A stretch of 64,000 bases of DNA, taken from Candidatus Obscuribacter sp. Lineage in GTDB: Bacteria > Cyanobacteriota > Vampirovibrionia > Obscuribacterales > Obscuribacteraceae. Location of the stretch: positions 1,674,001 through 1,738,000 of the forward strand of contig JADJQZ010000001.1 of assembly GCA_016712465.1 (NCBI GenBank), read 5' to 3'. Below are positions 57,601 through 63,956 of this stretch, piece by piece; position 1 is the stretch's first letter, and every line of letters starts with the position of its first letter. The translations under genes and the position numbers were made by a program. The notes beneath the pieces are model-generated. The model was not told the origin of the DNA and did not search any database. It worked only from the letters and a program-made list of their open reading frames with translations.

Positions 57601-58994
57601 CTGCCTCAGCCGTGTCGACCGTGGTGAATATCTCATCTGCTTCAATTAATGCCACCACATACAGCAGGGCGACAAGCGGAGGAGCTACAGAGACTCTGGC
57701 TCTCGCTCCAGCTACAGCGGCAACTCAGTACGGATACAATAACCTGAATGAGTTAACCAGTATGGGCGCAGGGGGAGCCACGCACTTCCAGGGCAGTGCC
57801 AACAATGCGCTGACGGCAGCGACAATAAATGGCTCACCGGCAAATCTGGAGTGGACACAAGCTTTCTCCGGAAATGCCAATCTGAACAGCGGCACCAACG
57901 CCGTGCCGGTCAGCGGAACCAATGGAGCCGGCACCACCAAAACCGACACCCATCAAATTTCCACAATCGGTTCACCGAGCGCCACGCCGACCTTTGATGC
58001 CAACGGCAACATGACCAGCGACGGCACCAACACTTATGAGTGGGATGCCGAGAATCGGCTGATAAAGATAAATTATCCCGGGATGGGCAATAATAGCCAG
58101 TTTGCCTATGACTCTTTTGATCGGAATGTCAAAATCATCGAACAAACCAGTGGTTCAACGACGAGCACTAAACAATTCGTTTGGAGCGATGGTGATGATG
58201 AAAACGACGAGATCTGCGAAGAAAGAGCCGGTAGCAATGCGGTTACTAAACAATTCTATGATGATGGTCAAAGGAACAGTTCGACGGACTACTATTATAC
58301 GATCGATCAACTAGGTTCCGTCCGGGAAATGATAGATGATTCGGGAACGATAGTAGCGGAGTATTCCTACGATTCCTTTGGGCGACCATCAGTTACTGTT
58401 GAGACAGTAGCAGCCAACTTCCGATTTGCTGGTATGTGCATGCATTCTCGGAGTGGTTTAAATCTGACGCAATATCGGCAATATTCAAGCGCTTTAGGTC
58501 GTTGGATTAATCGAGATCCACTTGAAGAAGAGCAAGTCGATTCGAACCTATTTGGCTATGTTAGAAATAACCCCGTTAATTTTATAGATCCGGATGGTCT
58601 ATTTCCTTGGGGTCAAATATTCAAGGGAATACAGAAACTTGGCAAGGGGGCCGCAGGAGCAGCGAAGGGTGCATCAGGAGCAGCGAAGGGTGCGGGAGCA
58701 GCAGCAAAAGGTGCATCTGGAGCGGTAAAGGGTGCAGCAGCGGGCGTAGGAAAGGGAGCCGGGAAAGGAGCGGGCAAGACTACTGGAAAAGCGGCGGGTA
58801 AGGGTAAAGAAGGAAAAGGAAAAACAAAGACAAGACGTTCGAAACGGTGCCAAAAAGTTTATGATGAAATCTGTATACCACAAGCGACCAAGACACTTGG
58901 GCGTGGCGGTGATTCGCAATCGATGCAATTTTGGTGTGAAATTAATAGATGTCTTGAAGACCATGGTTGTCCCAAAGGTGTCTATTACAATTAG
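51624..58994 (+). CDS. Giant exported RHS/YD-repeat protein with C39-like peptidase domain and variable C-terminal tip
   Basis: 2456 residues. Signal peptide 1-46 (...LPALA/GT). A helical TPR-like region (about 60-245) is followed by a papain-like C39 domain with Cys259 (FKCGPYAVFNVL), His330 (RLDHFGALV) and Asp346 (LKDPTF). YD/RHS repeats start with DIPLSYQPPVGPGMDFRFNY. Seven approximately 105-residue modules (see repeat entry) interrupt the YD repeats. The RHS core ends YRQYSSALGRWINRDPLEEE and NNPVNFIDPDGL. The last approximately 120 residues are a Gly/Ala/Lys-rich linker and a tip with five Cys (KRCQKVYDEICIP, QFWCEINRCLEDHGC). Such tips are toxins in polymorphic toxin systems; this one is not recognised. 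The tip and core are AT-richer than the rest. A small ORF follows 51 bases downstream. Confidence 0.85.
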   Translation: MNPRRTAKSASLRGQSTLRKRWFRAFSAALLSTITVLAPLPLPALAGTMAVDRVDEERIVDEVLPADAKPVHGVKTGPKKVKLIKQDLKFSASPTDAEIERARVFLEPLTPMSSSAVKGENLALAEAIKKFKAKNDFEDLSALTEFVSKFPKSRWTASLNSNIADLLYQTGFLSDAMERWQASFEQSKNERGKLQQAVANHSIANLIKANGRVGRMAELEKFLAAIKNRPIWGSDEQKINDARQGLGGMKTAPGLAFKCGPYAVFNVLNALKPGSGLPSEIEKTRSTRQGTNLAMVKELAEKSGLKLQAAKRAPGSAIVTPSVVHWRLDHFGALVSAKNGHYVLKDPTFDNASYLSISQKAIDSQSDGYFLIPATEKLPTGWTAVSDEEAKNVWGKGESSKVDPNAKTVATEKTCISSIECGCKGMAAASAFTVAATLNIADIPLSYQPPVGPGMDFRFNYNHLEANQPSTYTFSNAGQNWTFNWLSYLTVDPISSVALVRVVGGGSEQYTPDVVSGLYPPALESQAQLVAMGGGVYERRLPDGSVETFNQADSSSPPRIFMTEMKDPQGLTCQIQYDSNFRIVSITDAIGQVSTVSYLSNTPGNPGFYKISGVTDPFGRSCSLAYDPSATNLLSITDVINLKSQFAYDNTSSFITQLNSPYGTTSFYQYVPGVVGGIPAQGLRCTFPDGTSSVIENWLNEAKTTYFWDRHATQLYPADPANKIYTHCEQTKFTFNLQTGFEGPVKQWEIHPLESQSPIYFTYPSPYGPNFQGNSNRPLSITRSLGNPTVVATVGGTITAGDIVYLGVESQYVGAYTVQSGDTTTSIAASLAGIVNTNATLQGIGVVATAIGPTVALHSDQSGVFSYVAGVSAGATETCKVLSPSRQSAKATMSGPLTNGDVLYLYVATPYPQSGSGQRYFHTVAAGDTYNSILNDFATQLNADPVVQAFNASASVSGDDINLVSYNPNNQLWQVGTWTGTFTTVFGLSNVRTSGSQVTEYQRNAIGNPTQMLDPLGRKFSYSYAANNIDLLEAREIQGSDNYLLGHWEYNGFHQPTVYIDGSGRQTHYTYNSLQQPLTITDANGNVTAMTYTGTSSATIGGTVTAGDVLTLTAFDAGLAGGQKSVNYTVLGTDTLTSIAAGLTAAVNGDSALAAVGVTATSAGAVITLKSTSVNVTTYGQSTSGGSTATIALGANTYGFLTKIDGPMPGNRDVTTMTYDGFGRLRSTRSSTGYRLVFSYDAMNRQTRTTYPDGTFDQTIWDRLDPVLQKDRIGRTTQSAFDSMDQKVLEVDPLGRKTQYKWCTCGSLAELTDGNGNKTKWHHDIQGRLTSKVYADNSTVNYSYEPFAGWLRSRTDALSQTTRYYFNPDNTPLKVGYANPVHPTGGVTYAWDLNFKRLTGINKSDWGAYSYTYNPYITNAYGTPTTGGGMLQLVHNDVIPNSDITYLYDALGRTVNRSINGAANSITWAYDPMSRVTSEVNALGTFNYKYVDDNAGVSKGVTRLASINYPNGQVTNFDWYPTDEDERLQQIRNLGPSGNTISQFGYRYDPADQIKQWQQIQNNSSLCYSLGYDQAGQLTKAQASSGNPNPNYLKQWYYGYDPGANRTAVQTNTVTRARLGGTITAGDTLTITVSDSALSGGQQVVNYVVQAGDTLAAAAAGLAAAITATPALQAIGVNAAANSQIVNIKSASPNITTYQQSTSGGATETIALGVTDNFVENAVIGGTKRTGDVLTITFRDQALAGGLKAVPYTVLAADNLEAITAGLTAAINADTSLSAIGVSATSVGTAMTIKSNSQNATTYSQSKSNGATETITLSINQNGPQTAAISGSVTAGDVITLTAYDSGLTGGLQAVAYTVQSGDTPVSIAAALASAINANANLQAVAVSATASGQVITLNSNSLNETTYRASTNSSATEVVALNIPPNGVQTAAVGGTITAGDILTVTVFDAGLSGGSKANTYTVQPGDTLSSVATGIAAMINADSSLTGIGVSASAVSTVVNISSASINATTYSRATSGGATETLALAPATAATQYGYNNLNELTSMGAGGATHFQGSANNALTAATINGSPANLEWTQAFSGNANLNSGTNAVPVSGTNGAGTTKTDTHQISTIGSPSATPTFDANGNMTSDGTNTYEWDAENRLIKINYPGMGNNSQFAYDSFDRNVKIIEQTSGSTTSTKQFVWSDGDDENDEICEERAGSNAVTKQFYDDGQRNSSTDYYYTIDQLGSVREMIDDSGTIVAEYSYDSFGRPSVTVETVAANFRFAGMCMHSRSGLNLTQYRQYSSALGRWINRDPLEEEQVDSNLFGYVRNNPVNFIDPDGLFPWGQIFKGIQKLGKGAAGAAKGASGAAKGAGAAAKGASGAVKGAAAGVGKGAGKGAGKTTGKAAGKGKEGKGKTKTRRSKRCQKVYDEICIPQATKTLGRGGDSQSMQFWCEINRCLEDHGCPKGVYYN
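56467..57720 (+). repeat. Four tandem approximately 315-bp repeats (of seven) in the RHS gene
   Basis: Four direct, diverged units begin near 56467, 56779, 57094 and 57409. Each encodes about 105 residues of the pattern GGTITAGDxLTxT...AGLSGG...YTVQ-GDTLxSIAxGLAAAINA...AIGVSA...TTYxxSTSGGATETIAL. Three further copies are dispersed: one at about 54910-55220 is close, and two at about 53990-54290 and 54290-54600 are divergent. The YTVQxGDTLxSIA stretch resembles a LysM motif, but the module is twice as long and lacks the rest of LysM. The spacing suggests domain duplication, and the tandem block separates YD repeats. Confidence 0.8.
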
Positions 58995-59045
58995 CTTGAA
59001 AATAAATTCTGTGGGCGCGGCACTTCAAGTACGGTGTGTGTGTGA

Positions 59046-59291
59046 ATGTTGAAGAATCGAGACTTATCGCTTCAGATAGTAGACTCATTAATGAATGTCC
59101 TAGTTCTTCTAAATAGAACCATTGCCTTAGTTCGCGAGAGCAAAGAATCCAAGAAGGCTAAGCAAGAATATATCAACACGATAGCAGACATTATTTATCA
59201 GATAATGGCTAGAGTAATTCAGGAGATAGTGAGAAAACATCCAGACATAGCGCCTATCGGTTTCGAAATACAAGAAAACGACGACGATTAA
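59046..59291 (+). CDS. Small ORF downstream of the RHS tip, candidate immunity protein
   Basis: 81 residues, mostly helical (LSLQIVDSLMNVLVLLNRTI, IADIIYQIMARVIQEIVRK), ending in an acidic NDDD tail. It has no signal peptide and no recognised family. The ATG is 51 bases after the RHS stop on the same strand, the standard place for an immunity gene; its AT-rich composition matches the RHS tip. The ribosome site is weak. Immunity function is inferred from position only. Confidence 0.55.
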   Translation: MLKNRDLSLQIVDSLMNVLVLLNRTIALVRESKESKKAKQEYINTIADIIYQIMARVIQEIVRKHPDIAPIGFEIQENDDD

Positions 59292-59295
59292 TTGA

Positions 59296-59312
59296 CAGCC
59301 CACGCAGGGCTG
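59296..59312 (+). terminator. Hairpin after the candidate immunity gene
   Basis: Six-base stem cagccc/gggctg with loop acgca, four bases after the stop of the 81-residue ORF, followed by cttatt. The T-tract is short, so terminator activity is uncertain. Confidence 0.4.
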
Positions 59313-59663
59313 CTTATTGACGACTGGTAAGGATGTCTCCAACCTCCGTGGACGTCAATACGAGAAAAACTCTGGATCGGCCGGAAATGCTTGACCCGCT
59401 CCGCGAAAATTGATCCACTTCAAGCTGGACACTTGTCAAAGCAAATAATGCTTTCTTCTCGATACATCATGCAAGCGCCAACGAAATTCGAATTTATTAG
59501 GTGTGTAACTTTCGGAATTAGATGTCGCGGTTTTCTCGGAATTGAAGTGTCCGTTCGGACCGTCGCTACCAGCTCGAAACCGTTGCAGCAAGCACACCCC
59601 TTGAAACAGAGGATGGGATGATGCAGTATTGAAGGCGGTTTTCGTGCGTGCGGGAGAGAAGTC
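59313..59663. other. Gene-free region between the immunity candidate and the IS66 remnant
   Basis: About 350 bases with no supportable gene. It probably includes the 3' part of the IS66 element. I could not identify an IS66 terminal repeat by eye. The phrase ttgatccacttc near 59410 resembles insertion-sequence end sequences but is not assigned. Confidence 0.4.
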
Positions 59664-60007
59664 TTAGCCTTGCTGCTTACTTTGTCTAAGTGCCAGCCAT
59701 CGGTCCGGAAGGAAGTCGTCCAGGTCACGCATATTGGCATTTGGGAAGCGAGTGAGGACATCCTTGAAATACTCGAAGGCGTTTATTTTGAGTCGCTCAC
59801 AGGTTTGCACGAGGCTCATGAGAATCTCGGAAGTATGGCCGCCCTCCAGAGAGCCGGCAAAGAGCCAATTCGCTCTGCCAAGAACAACGGGTTTTATCGA
59901 ACGCTCGCAGGCATTGTTGGAGATATCGACGTAGCCGGTGTCGGCGTAGAGGCCGAGTGCATCCCAGCGCTTGAGGGTGTAGGCGATAGCATCGGAGAGC
60001 TTGGATT
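59664..60007 (-). pseudogene. IS66-family transposase, C-terminal fragment
   Basis: About 114 residues matching the end of IS66 TnpC transposases: AIAYTLKRWDALGLYADTGY, then VDISNNACERSIKPVVLGR with the DDE Glu in NNACERSIKP, then KNWLF-like RANWLFAGSLEGGHTSEI. The upstream 300-odd residues are missing. At 60007/60008 the sequence switches abruptly to the duplicated Cys-rich gene. This marks an insertion followed by deletion. Confidence 0.82.
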
Positions 60008-60751
60008 GTGGCCGGTTTGAAGATTGCCAGCCCCTGCTCCATGAACTTTGATGATATGAAGCAGACGGAAGAGTCATACAAGCGCTTCTGTCAGGATTGT
60101 TCCAAGAACGTTTTCGATGTGGCTTCCATGAGCCGGGAGCAGGTGGCAAAACTTGTGGAAGAAAGCTTCCGTAAAGACGGCACTATGCCCTGTATGCGCC
60201 TCTACCGCCGCACCGACGGCACCGTTATTACCGATGATTGCCCGGTGGGTCTGCGCCGGGTGAGAAACTTCTACCGGCGTCTGAAAGCTACGGCCGCTGC
60301 CCTGGCGGCCTTCTTTCTCGGCACTGCGCCGGCCCGGGCTGACGGTCCGACCCTGGGTGAGCCGCTGGTGGATACGGGAAGCAAGTTGCGGCGCATGGGA
60401 GATGTATGCCCGCCCAACTGGGCGAAGTTGGCGGCCAACAAGCCGGAGATAAAGAAGCTGCAAGACGAATTGGCAGTGCTTGAGAAAGAGTCGAAGCCTG
60501 GTAGCGCTTCCGATACCACCAGGAAAGTGCGCCTGCAGTTAAAGCTGGTGCAGGCCGCCAACCAGACCGGCCAGGGTAATTATGCTCTGGAAGTTCTGGA
60601 ACAGGCTATTGTCGTTGCCAGGCAAAGCGGTAATAAGAGCCTGCTTGCGGAAGTATTGCAGGAGAAACTTAAGACCATGGATCTGCTGAAGATAGTAGAT
60701 AAAAATAGTGTGCAAGCGGAGCTGGATGGACTTAAGAAAGGCCGCAAGTAG
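60008..60751 (+). CDS. 5'-truncated duplicate of the Cys-rich exported-type protein
   Basis: 247 codons colinear, without net indel, with 61601-62344 of the complete copy (offset 1593 bases, very high identity). The first 16 codons of the full gene are replaced by the IS66 fragment. A GTG codon at exactly 60008, with a chance ggagag eight bases upstream inside IS66 sequence, could still start translation. N-terminal Cys motif: RFCQDCSKNVFDV, PCMRLYRRTDGTV and DDCPVG. This copy keeps an intact hydrophobic segment and export-like site (ATAAALAAFFLGTAPARADG). The C-terminal 130 residues are helical (TPR-like). Function unknown. Confidence 0.62.
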   Translation: MAGLKIASPCSMNFDDMKQTEESYKRFCQDCSKNVFDVASMSREQVAKLVEESFRKDGTMPCMRLYRRTDGTVITDDCPVGLRRVRNFYRRLKATAAALAAFFLGTAPARADGPTLGEPLVDTGSKLRRMGDVCPPNWAKLAANKPEIKKLQDELAVLEKESKPGSASDTTRKVRLQLKLVQAANQTGQGNYALEVLEQAIVVARQSGNKSLLAEVLQEKLKTMDLLKIVDKNSVQAELDGLKKGRK

Positions 60752-60885
60752 CCGTCGACCTGGTGAGGGATCCGCAGAGGGCTGGACGAAGCATTCTAAA
60801 GATCCAATTCCACGAAATGGAGGAATGGTCAGAGTAGATCGGAAATACGGTGTTTAATCGCCGTACTATGGTGGAGGTGCAATTT

Positions 60886-61368
60886 GTGTTGAAGCAAGGC
60901 CGTCTGAAGGTGGTGCCGTTAGGTTTCGCAGTAGCGATTTGCTTCCTTCAAATATCTTGCAGTGGCGAGACTTCCTTAGATGCAGATTACAGATCTAGGT
61001 GCCTTTCACAGCTAACAAAGACCAGGAGAATACATCTTCTTGACAGAAGCTCTTCTAAGTCGATTTATTACATGACTGACGATAACCCTGAATTTTCCAA
61101 GGTTCTTAACTGGATATCGAGGAACTCACAGTGCCTGAAAGAAGACAATCGAATGGGCACTTCACGGTATGCATCTGTGATGATAAGTTGTTTTGACATT
61201 CGAGAGAGACCGAGACCTCCTCAAGACACGAACTTGGACAGGGATCTTTTTAGCGTGGAAGTTACTCCTGAATCGATGGGTTGCGATGAGTTGGAGTTTG
61301 TGAGAAAACTCAATGAGCTAAAGTCTCTCTTTATTAAAGGTAAATGCGAGACAGGAGAGTTTACTTGA
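60886..61368 (+). CDS. Small exported or lipoprotein-like hypothetical protein
   Basis: 160 residues from a GTG at 60886 preceded by ggagg nine bases upstream; the frame also opens at a GTG at 60850. N-terminal hydrophobic segment (KVVPLGFAVAICFLQISC) ends in a Cys that could be a non-standard lipobox; compare LQLSC in the protein at 39500. The mature part has four further Cys and is rich in Ser, Arg and Asp. No family recognised. AT-richer than its neighbours and placed between the two Cys-rich paralogues, so possibly part of the duplicated segment. Confidence 0.58.
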   Translation: MLKQGRLKVVPLGFAVAICFLQISCSGETSLDADYRSRCLSQLTKTRRIHLLDRSSSKSIYYMTDDNPEFSKVLNWISRNSQCLKEDNRMGTSRYASVMISCFDIRERPRPPQDTNLDRDLFSVEVTPESMGCDELEFVRKLNELKSLFIKGKCETGEFT

Positions 61369-61552
61369 AAGTCCGCAGCTCTTGCTATGTCTTTAAGGGA
61401 GTAAGGTTTGCTTTTGTTTGATGGGCTATTGAATGGGTAAGGCGGTCGTTTTGATAGCCAGAGATTGACCCGCTGCCTCAGGGTTTAACCCAGGCAAAAT
61501 TCGGGTCTACTCTGTTAGCATCAGGGTGAGTGCTTGAGGGCGAGGCAAGAAT

Positions 61553-62344
61553 ATGAGATTGAAAAAGAGTGCAGAAGAAAGTGATTATGCCACTGAGCTC
61601 GTGGCCGGTTTGAAGATTGCCAGCCCCTGCTCCATGAACTTTGATGATATGAAGCAGACTGAAGAGACATACAAGCGCTTCTGTCAGGATTGTTCCAAGA
61701 ACGTTTTCGATGTGGCTTCCATGAGCCGGGAGCAGGTGGCAGCACTGGTGGAAGAGAGCTTCCGTAAAGACGGCACTATGCCCTGTATGCGCCTCTACCG
61801 CCGCACCGACGGCACCGTTATTACCGATGATTGCCCGGTGGGTCTGCGCCGGGTGAGAAACTTCTACCGGCGTCTGAAAGCTACGGCCGCTGCCCTGGCG
61901 GCCCTTCTTCCTCGGCACTGCGCCGCCTGGGCTGACGGTCCGACCCTGGGAGAGCCGCTGGTGGATACGGGTAGCCAGTTGCGGCGCATGGGTGATGTAT
62001 GCCCGCCCAACTGGGCGAAGTTGGCGGCTAACAAGCCGGAAATAAAGAAGCTGCAAGACCAATTGGCAGTGCTTGAGAAAGAGTCCAAGCCCGGTAACGT
62101 TTCCGATACTACCAAGAAAGTGCGCCTGCAGTTAAAGATGGTGCAGGCCGCCAACCAGGCCAGCCAGGGTAATTATGCTCTGGAGGTTCTGGAACAGACT
62201 ATTGTCGTTGCCAGGCAAAGCGGTAATAAGAGCCTGCTTGCGGAAGTATTGCAGGAGAAACTTAAGACCATGGATCTGCTGAAAATAGTAGATAAAAGTA
62301 GTGTGCAAGCGGAGCTGGATGGACTTAAGAAAGTTCGCAAGTAG
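61553..62344 (+). CDS. Cys-rich N-terminal domain protein (full-length paralogue)
   Basis: A 263-residue protein. Residues from about 17 to 90 carry the motif set NFDDMKQTEETYKRFCQDC, SKNVFDVASM, PCMRLYRRTDGTVITDDC. This C-x-x-C ... C-x-R-x-x-R-x-D-G-T ... D-C-P module occurs in many unrelated exported proteins; I recall no assigned function, and the Cys residues may bind a metal. Compared with the copy at 60008, a one-base insertion and a one-base deletion about 22 bases apart change FFLGTAPARA into LLPRHCAAWA. This weakens the hydrophobic segment. The C-terminal half is helical (YALEVLEQTIVVARQSGNKS). The start ATG has no strong ribosome site. Confidence 0.72.
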   Translation: MRLKKSAEESDYATELVAGLKIASPCSMNFDDMKQTEETYKRFCQDCSKNVFDVASMSREQVAALVEESFRKDGTMPCMRLYRRTDGTVITDDCPVGLRRVRNFYRRLKATAAALAALLPRHCAAWADGPTLGEPLVDTGSQLRRMGDVCPPNWAKLAANKPEIKKLQDQLAVLEKESKPGNVSDTTKKVRLQLKMVQAANQASQGNYALEVLEQTIVVARQSGNKSLLAEVLQEKLKTMDLLKIVDKSSVQAELDGLKKVRK

Positions 62345-62364
62345 CCGCCGACCCGGTGAGAACA

Positions 62365-62907
62365 CTAATCTAAAATCAGGCGCGGGAGATTTCTCGTTAC
62401 GCGTTTGAATATCTGGTAATTTTGCAGGGCGCGGGAAACTACAAGGGCGCCTTCGATAGCAATGAGTGCATTTTCCGCACGTTCTCGCGCTAGTTTTTCG
62501 CTAACTCCGTGTTCTTTAGCCACGGCGGCCATGGCCTCGATCCAGGCTTCAAGGCAGTTTCGGATTAGTTCTTGAAATGGTGCACTGGCGGCACCAAGGG
62601 TTAGCCCGTCTACAATGCAGCCTTTACGGCCACCTTCGTAGAATTCTTCTATGGTCTTGGCCATTGCCTTGAGCTTGGCTTCCGGTGCACCCTCTGCCTT
62701 GAGTGGTGCAATGAAATACTGTTTGACGGCCATGTCGATGTGTCCAAGCACTTCAAGAGCCATTTCTTCCTTGCCGCCGGGAAAATGATGGTAAAGGCTT
62801 GATTTCCCTAAACCGGTGGCCTTGGACACGTCGCCAATGGAGACGCCTTCGTAGCCGTGCTGGCGAAACAACTCCAACAGTTCAGATACTAGTGCGCTCT
62901 TGTCCAT
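62365..62907 (-). CDS. TetR-family transcriptional regulator
   Basis: 180 residues. The N-terminal helix-turn-helix VSIGDVSKATGLGKSSLYHHFPGGKEEMA is typical of TetR/AcrR, and the C-terminal ligand domain with GCIVDGLTLGAASAPF resembles the LmrA/YxaF group. It probably represses itself and possibly the flavoprotein gene upstream on the same strand (123-base gap). An imperfect palindrome lies just upstream of its start. Confidence 0.9.
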   Translation of the reverse strand: MDKSALVSELLELFRQHGYEGVSIGDVSKATGLGKSSLYHHFPGGKEEMALEVLGHIDMAVKQYFIAPLKAEGAPEAKLKAMAKTIEEFYEGGRKGCIVDGLTLGAASAPFQELIRNCLEAWIEAMAAVAKEHGVSEKLARERAENALIAIEGALVVSRALQNYQIFKRVTRNLPRLILD

Positions 62908-62922
62908 GATTCAGCTCCTTGC

Positions 62923-62941
62923 GTTCGAAAGGTTACCGAAC
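62923..62941. promoter_or_regulatory. Candidate operator of the TetR regulator
   Basis: GTTCG-N9-CGAAC, an inverted repeat with five-base arms, 16 bases upstream of the TetR start codon. Size and position suit an autoregulatory TetR operator, but the arms are short and a chance match is possible. Confidence 0.35.
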
Positions 62942-63029
62942 ATTGAGCCGCTCGTCAATCTTTGACAGACTCCCTCTCTGGCTTTGGAAGGGTCTGGTGC
63001 CTTAGCTGAAGGCACCACTTTTGATGCGG

Positions 63030-63956
63030 TTACTTTGGATTGTGGGGCGAGGCATCCAGAAACTCCAGTTCAATGGCTGGAATAGTTGTTCTTTGCCAAT
63101 TCTCTACTTCCAGCTCCCAGAAACGATTGGTGCCGCCGGTTTCATTTTGCGGGTCTGACTGGGCTAGAAGTACGGTTGCTCTTCCGCATATTTGCAGGCA
63201 TTGTCTACCTGCGAAGTCGAGCAAGATGACGCCGGCTCTGTCGTTCAACTGTAGATTGCCGAAGGAATTGAACATACTATTACCGGCAAAATCCGGTACG
63301 CGCAGCCTGGTGGCGTGGATTGCCCGCACAAAGCCAGGTTTGCCGCCGCGGTGAGAAATGTCGAGGTTACCTTGCGGATTCGAAGTTGCAGAGAACATGG
63401 TGTCACAGTTTGCGATTAGCTCTAATTCCTCGGCGCCGAGACTTGTACCCGTTGCCAGTTCAGGAGTCTGCTTGTGCGGCAGACCGTCTTCCGGCAGTCT
63501 GACTTTACGGCGCTGGATATATTTGGGGCAGAGGGGAAAGGATTCTTCTACCGCGATCAAGATTTCTTGCTCGTTTTGTCTTGAAACTCTTCCGTTGATT
63601 TTCAGTCTTCTTCTAGTATCCAGCTCAATCAACAAGGCGCCTATGCGCGGGTTTCGCGCAAGATTGTCCAGAAAGGGATCTCCGTCGATTTCCTTCGCCT
63701 GGAGTAAGTCCACTAGCAGTTCTTTTGTACTTAGTGCCCTGATGAATCCTGGTTTTCCAAAGAGCATTGAAGCCCAGATCTGTCCATTGGCATTTTCTGT
63801 GGCTAGAACCATTAGCGGCTGGCGTTCTATGAAGTTGATGGCACCAGTCAAGATTTCATCTTTGATAACCACTGAATTCATCAGTGCCTGAGCCCGTTCT
63901 CCCACGGCCTCCTGAATGGCTATTTCACCTTTATGATAAGGACCTTCGCTATCCAT
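63030..63956 (-). CDS. Pyridoxamine-5'-phosphate-oxidase-like FMN-binding protein
   Basis: 308 residues forming two related split-barrel halves: AINFIERQPLMVLATENANG...WASMLFGKPGFI and NCDTMFSATSNPQGNLDISH...GKPGFVRAI, each followed by a NPRIGALLIEL/DRAGVILLDF strand. This double PNPOx arrangement is common in flavin-dependent redox proteins of unknown substrate. The start ATG at 63956 lies 44 bases from the right edge; an SD-like ggagac precedes it. The gene is upstream of the TetR gene and probably under its control. Confidence 0.82.
   Translation of the reverse strand: MDSEGPYHKGEIAIQEAVGERAQALMNSVVIKDEILTGAINFIERQPLMVLATENANGQIWASMLFGKPGFIRALSTKELLVDLLQAKEIDGDPFLDNLARNPRIGALLIELDTRRRLKINGRVSRQNEQEILIAVEESFPLCPKYIQRRKVRLPEDGLPHKQTPELATGTSLGAEELELIANCDTMFSATSNPQGNLDISHRGGKPGFVRAIHATRLRVPDFAGNSMFNSFGNLQLNDRAGVILLDFAGRQCLQICGRATVLLAQSDPQNETGGTNRFWELEVENWQRTTIPAIELEFLDASPHNPK

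Noticed and set aside
56467..57720. Tandem modules as true LysM domains
   Set aside because: Only the YTVQxGDTLxSIA half resembles LysM; the module is about 105 residues and lacks the second LysM helix-strand pattern.
60019..60149. N-terminal part of the minus-strand open frame continuing the IS66 transposase
   Set aside because: Upstream of 60008 the frame runs antisense through the duplicated Cys-rich gene; only 59664-60007 matches IS66.
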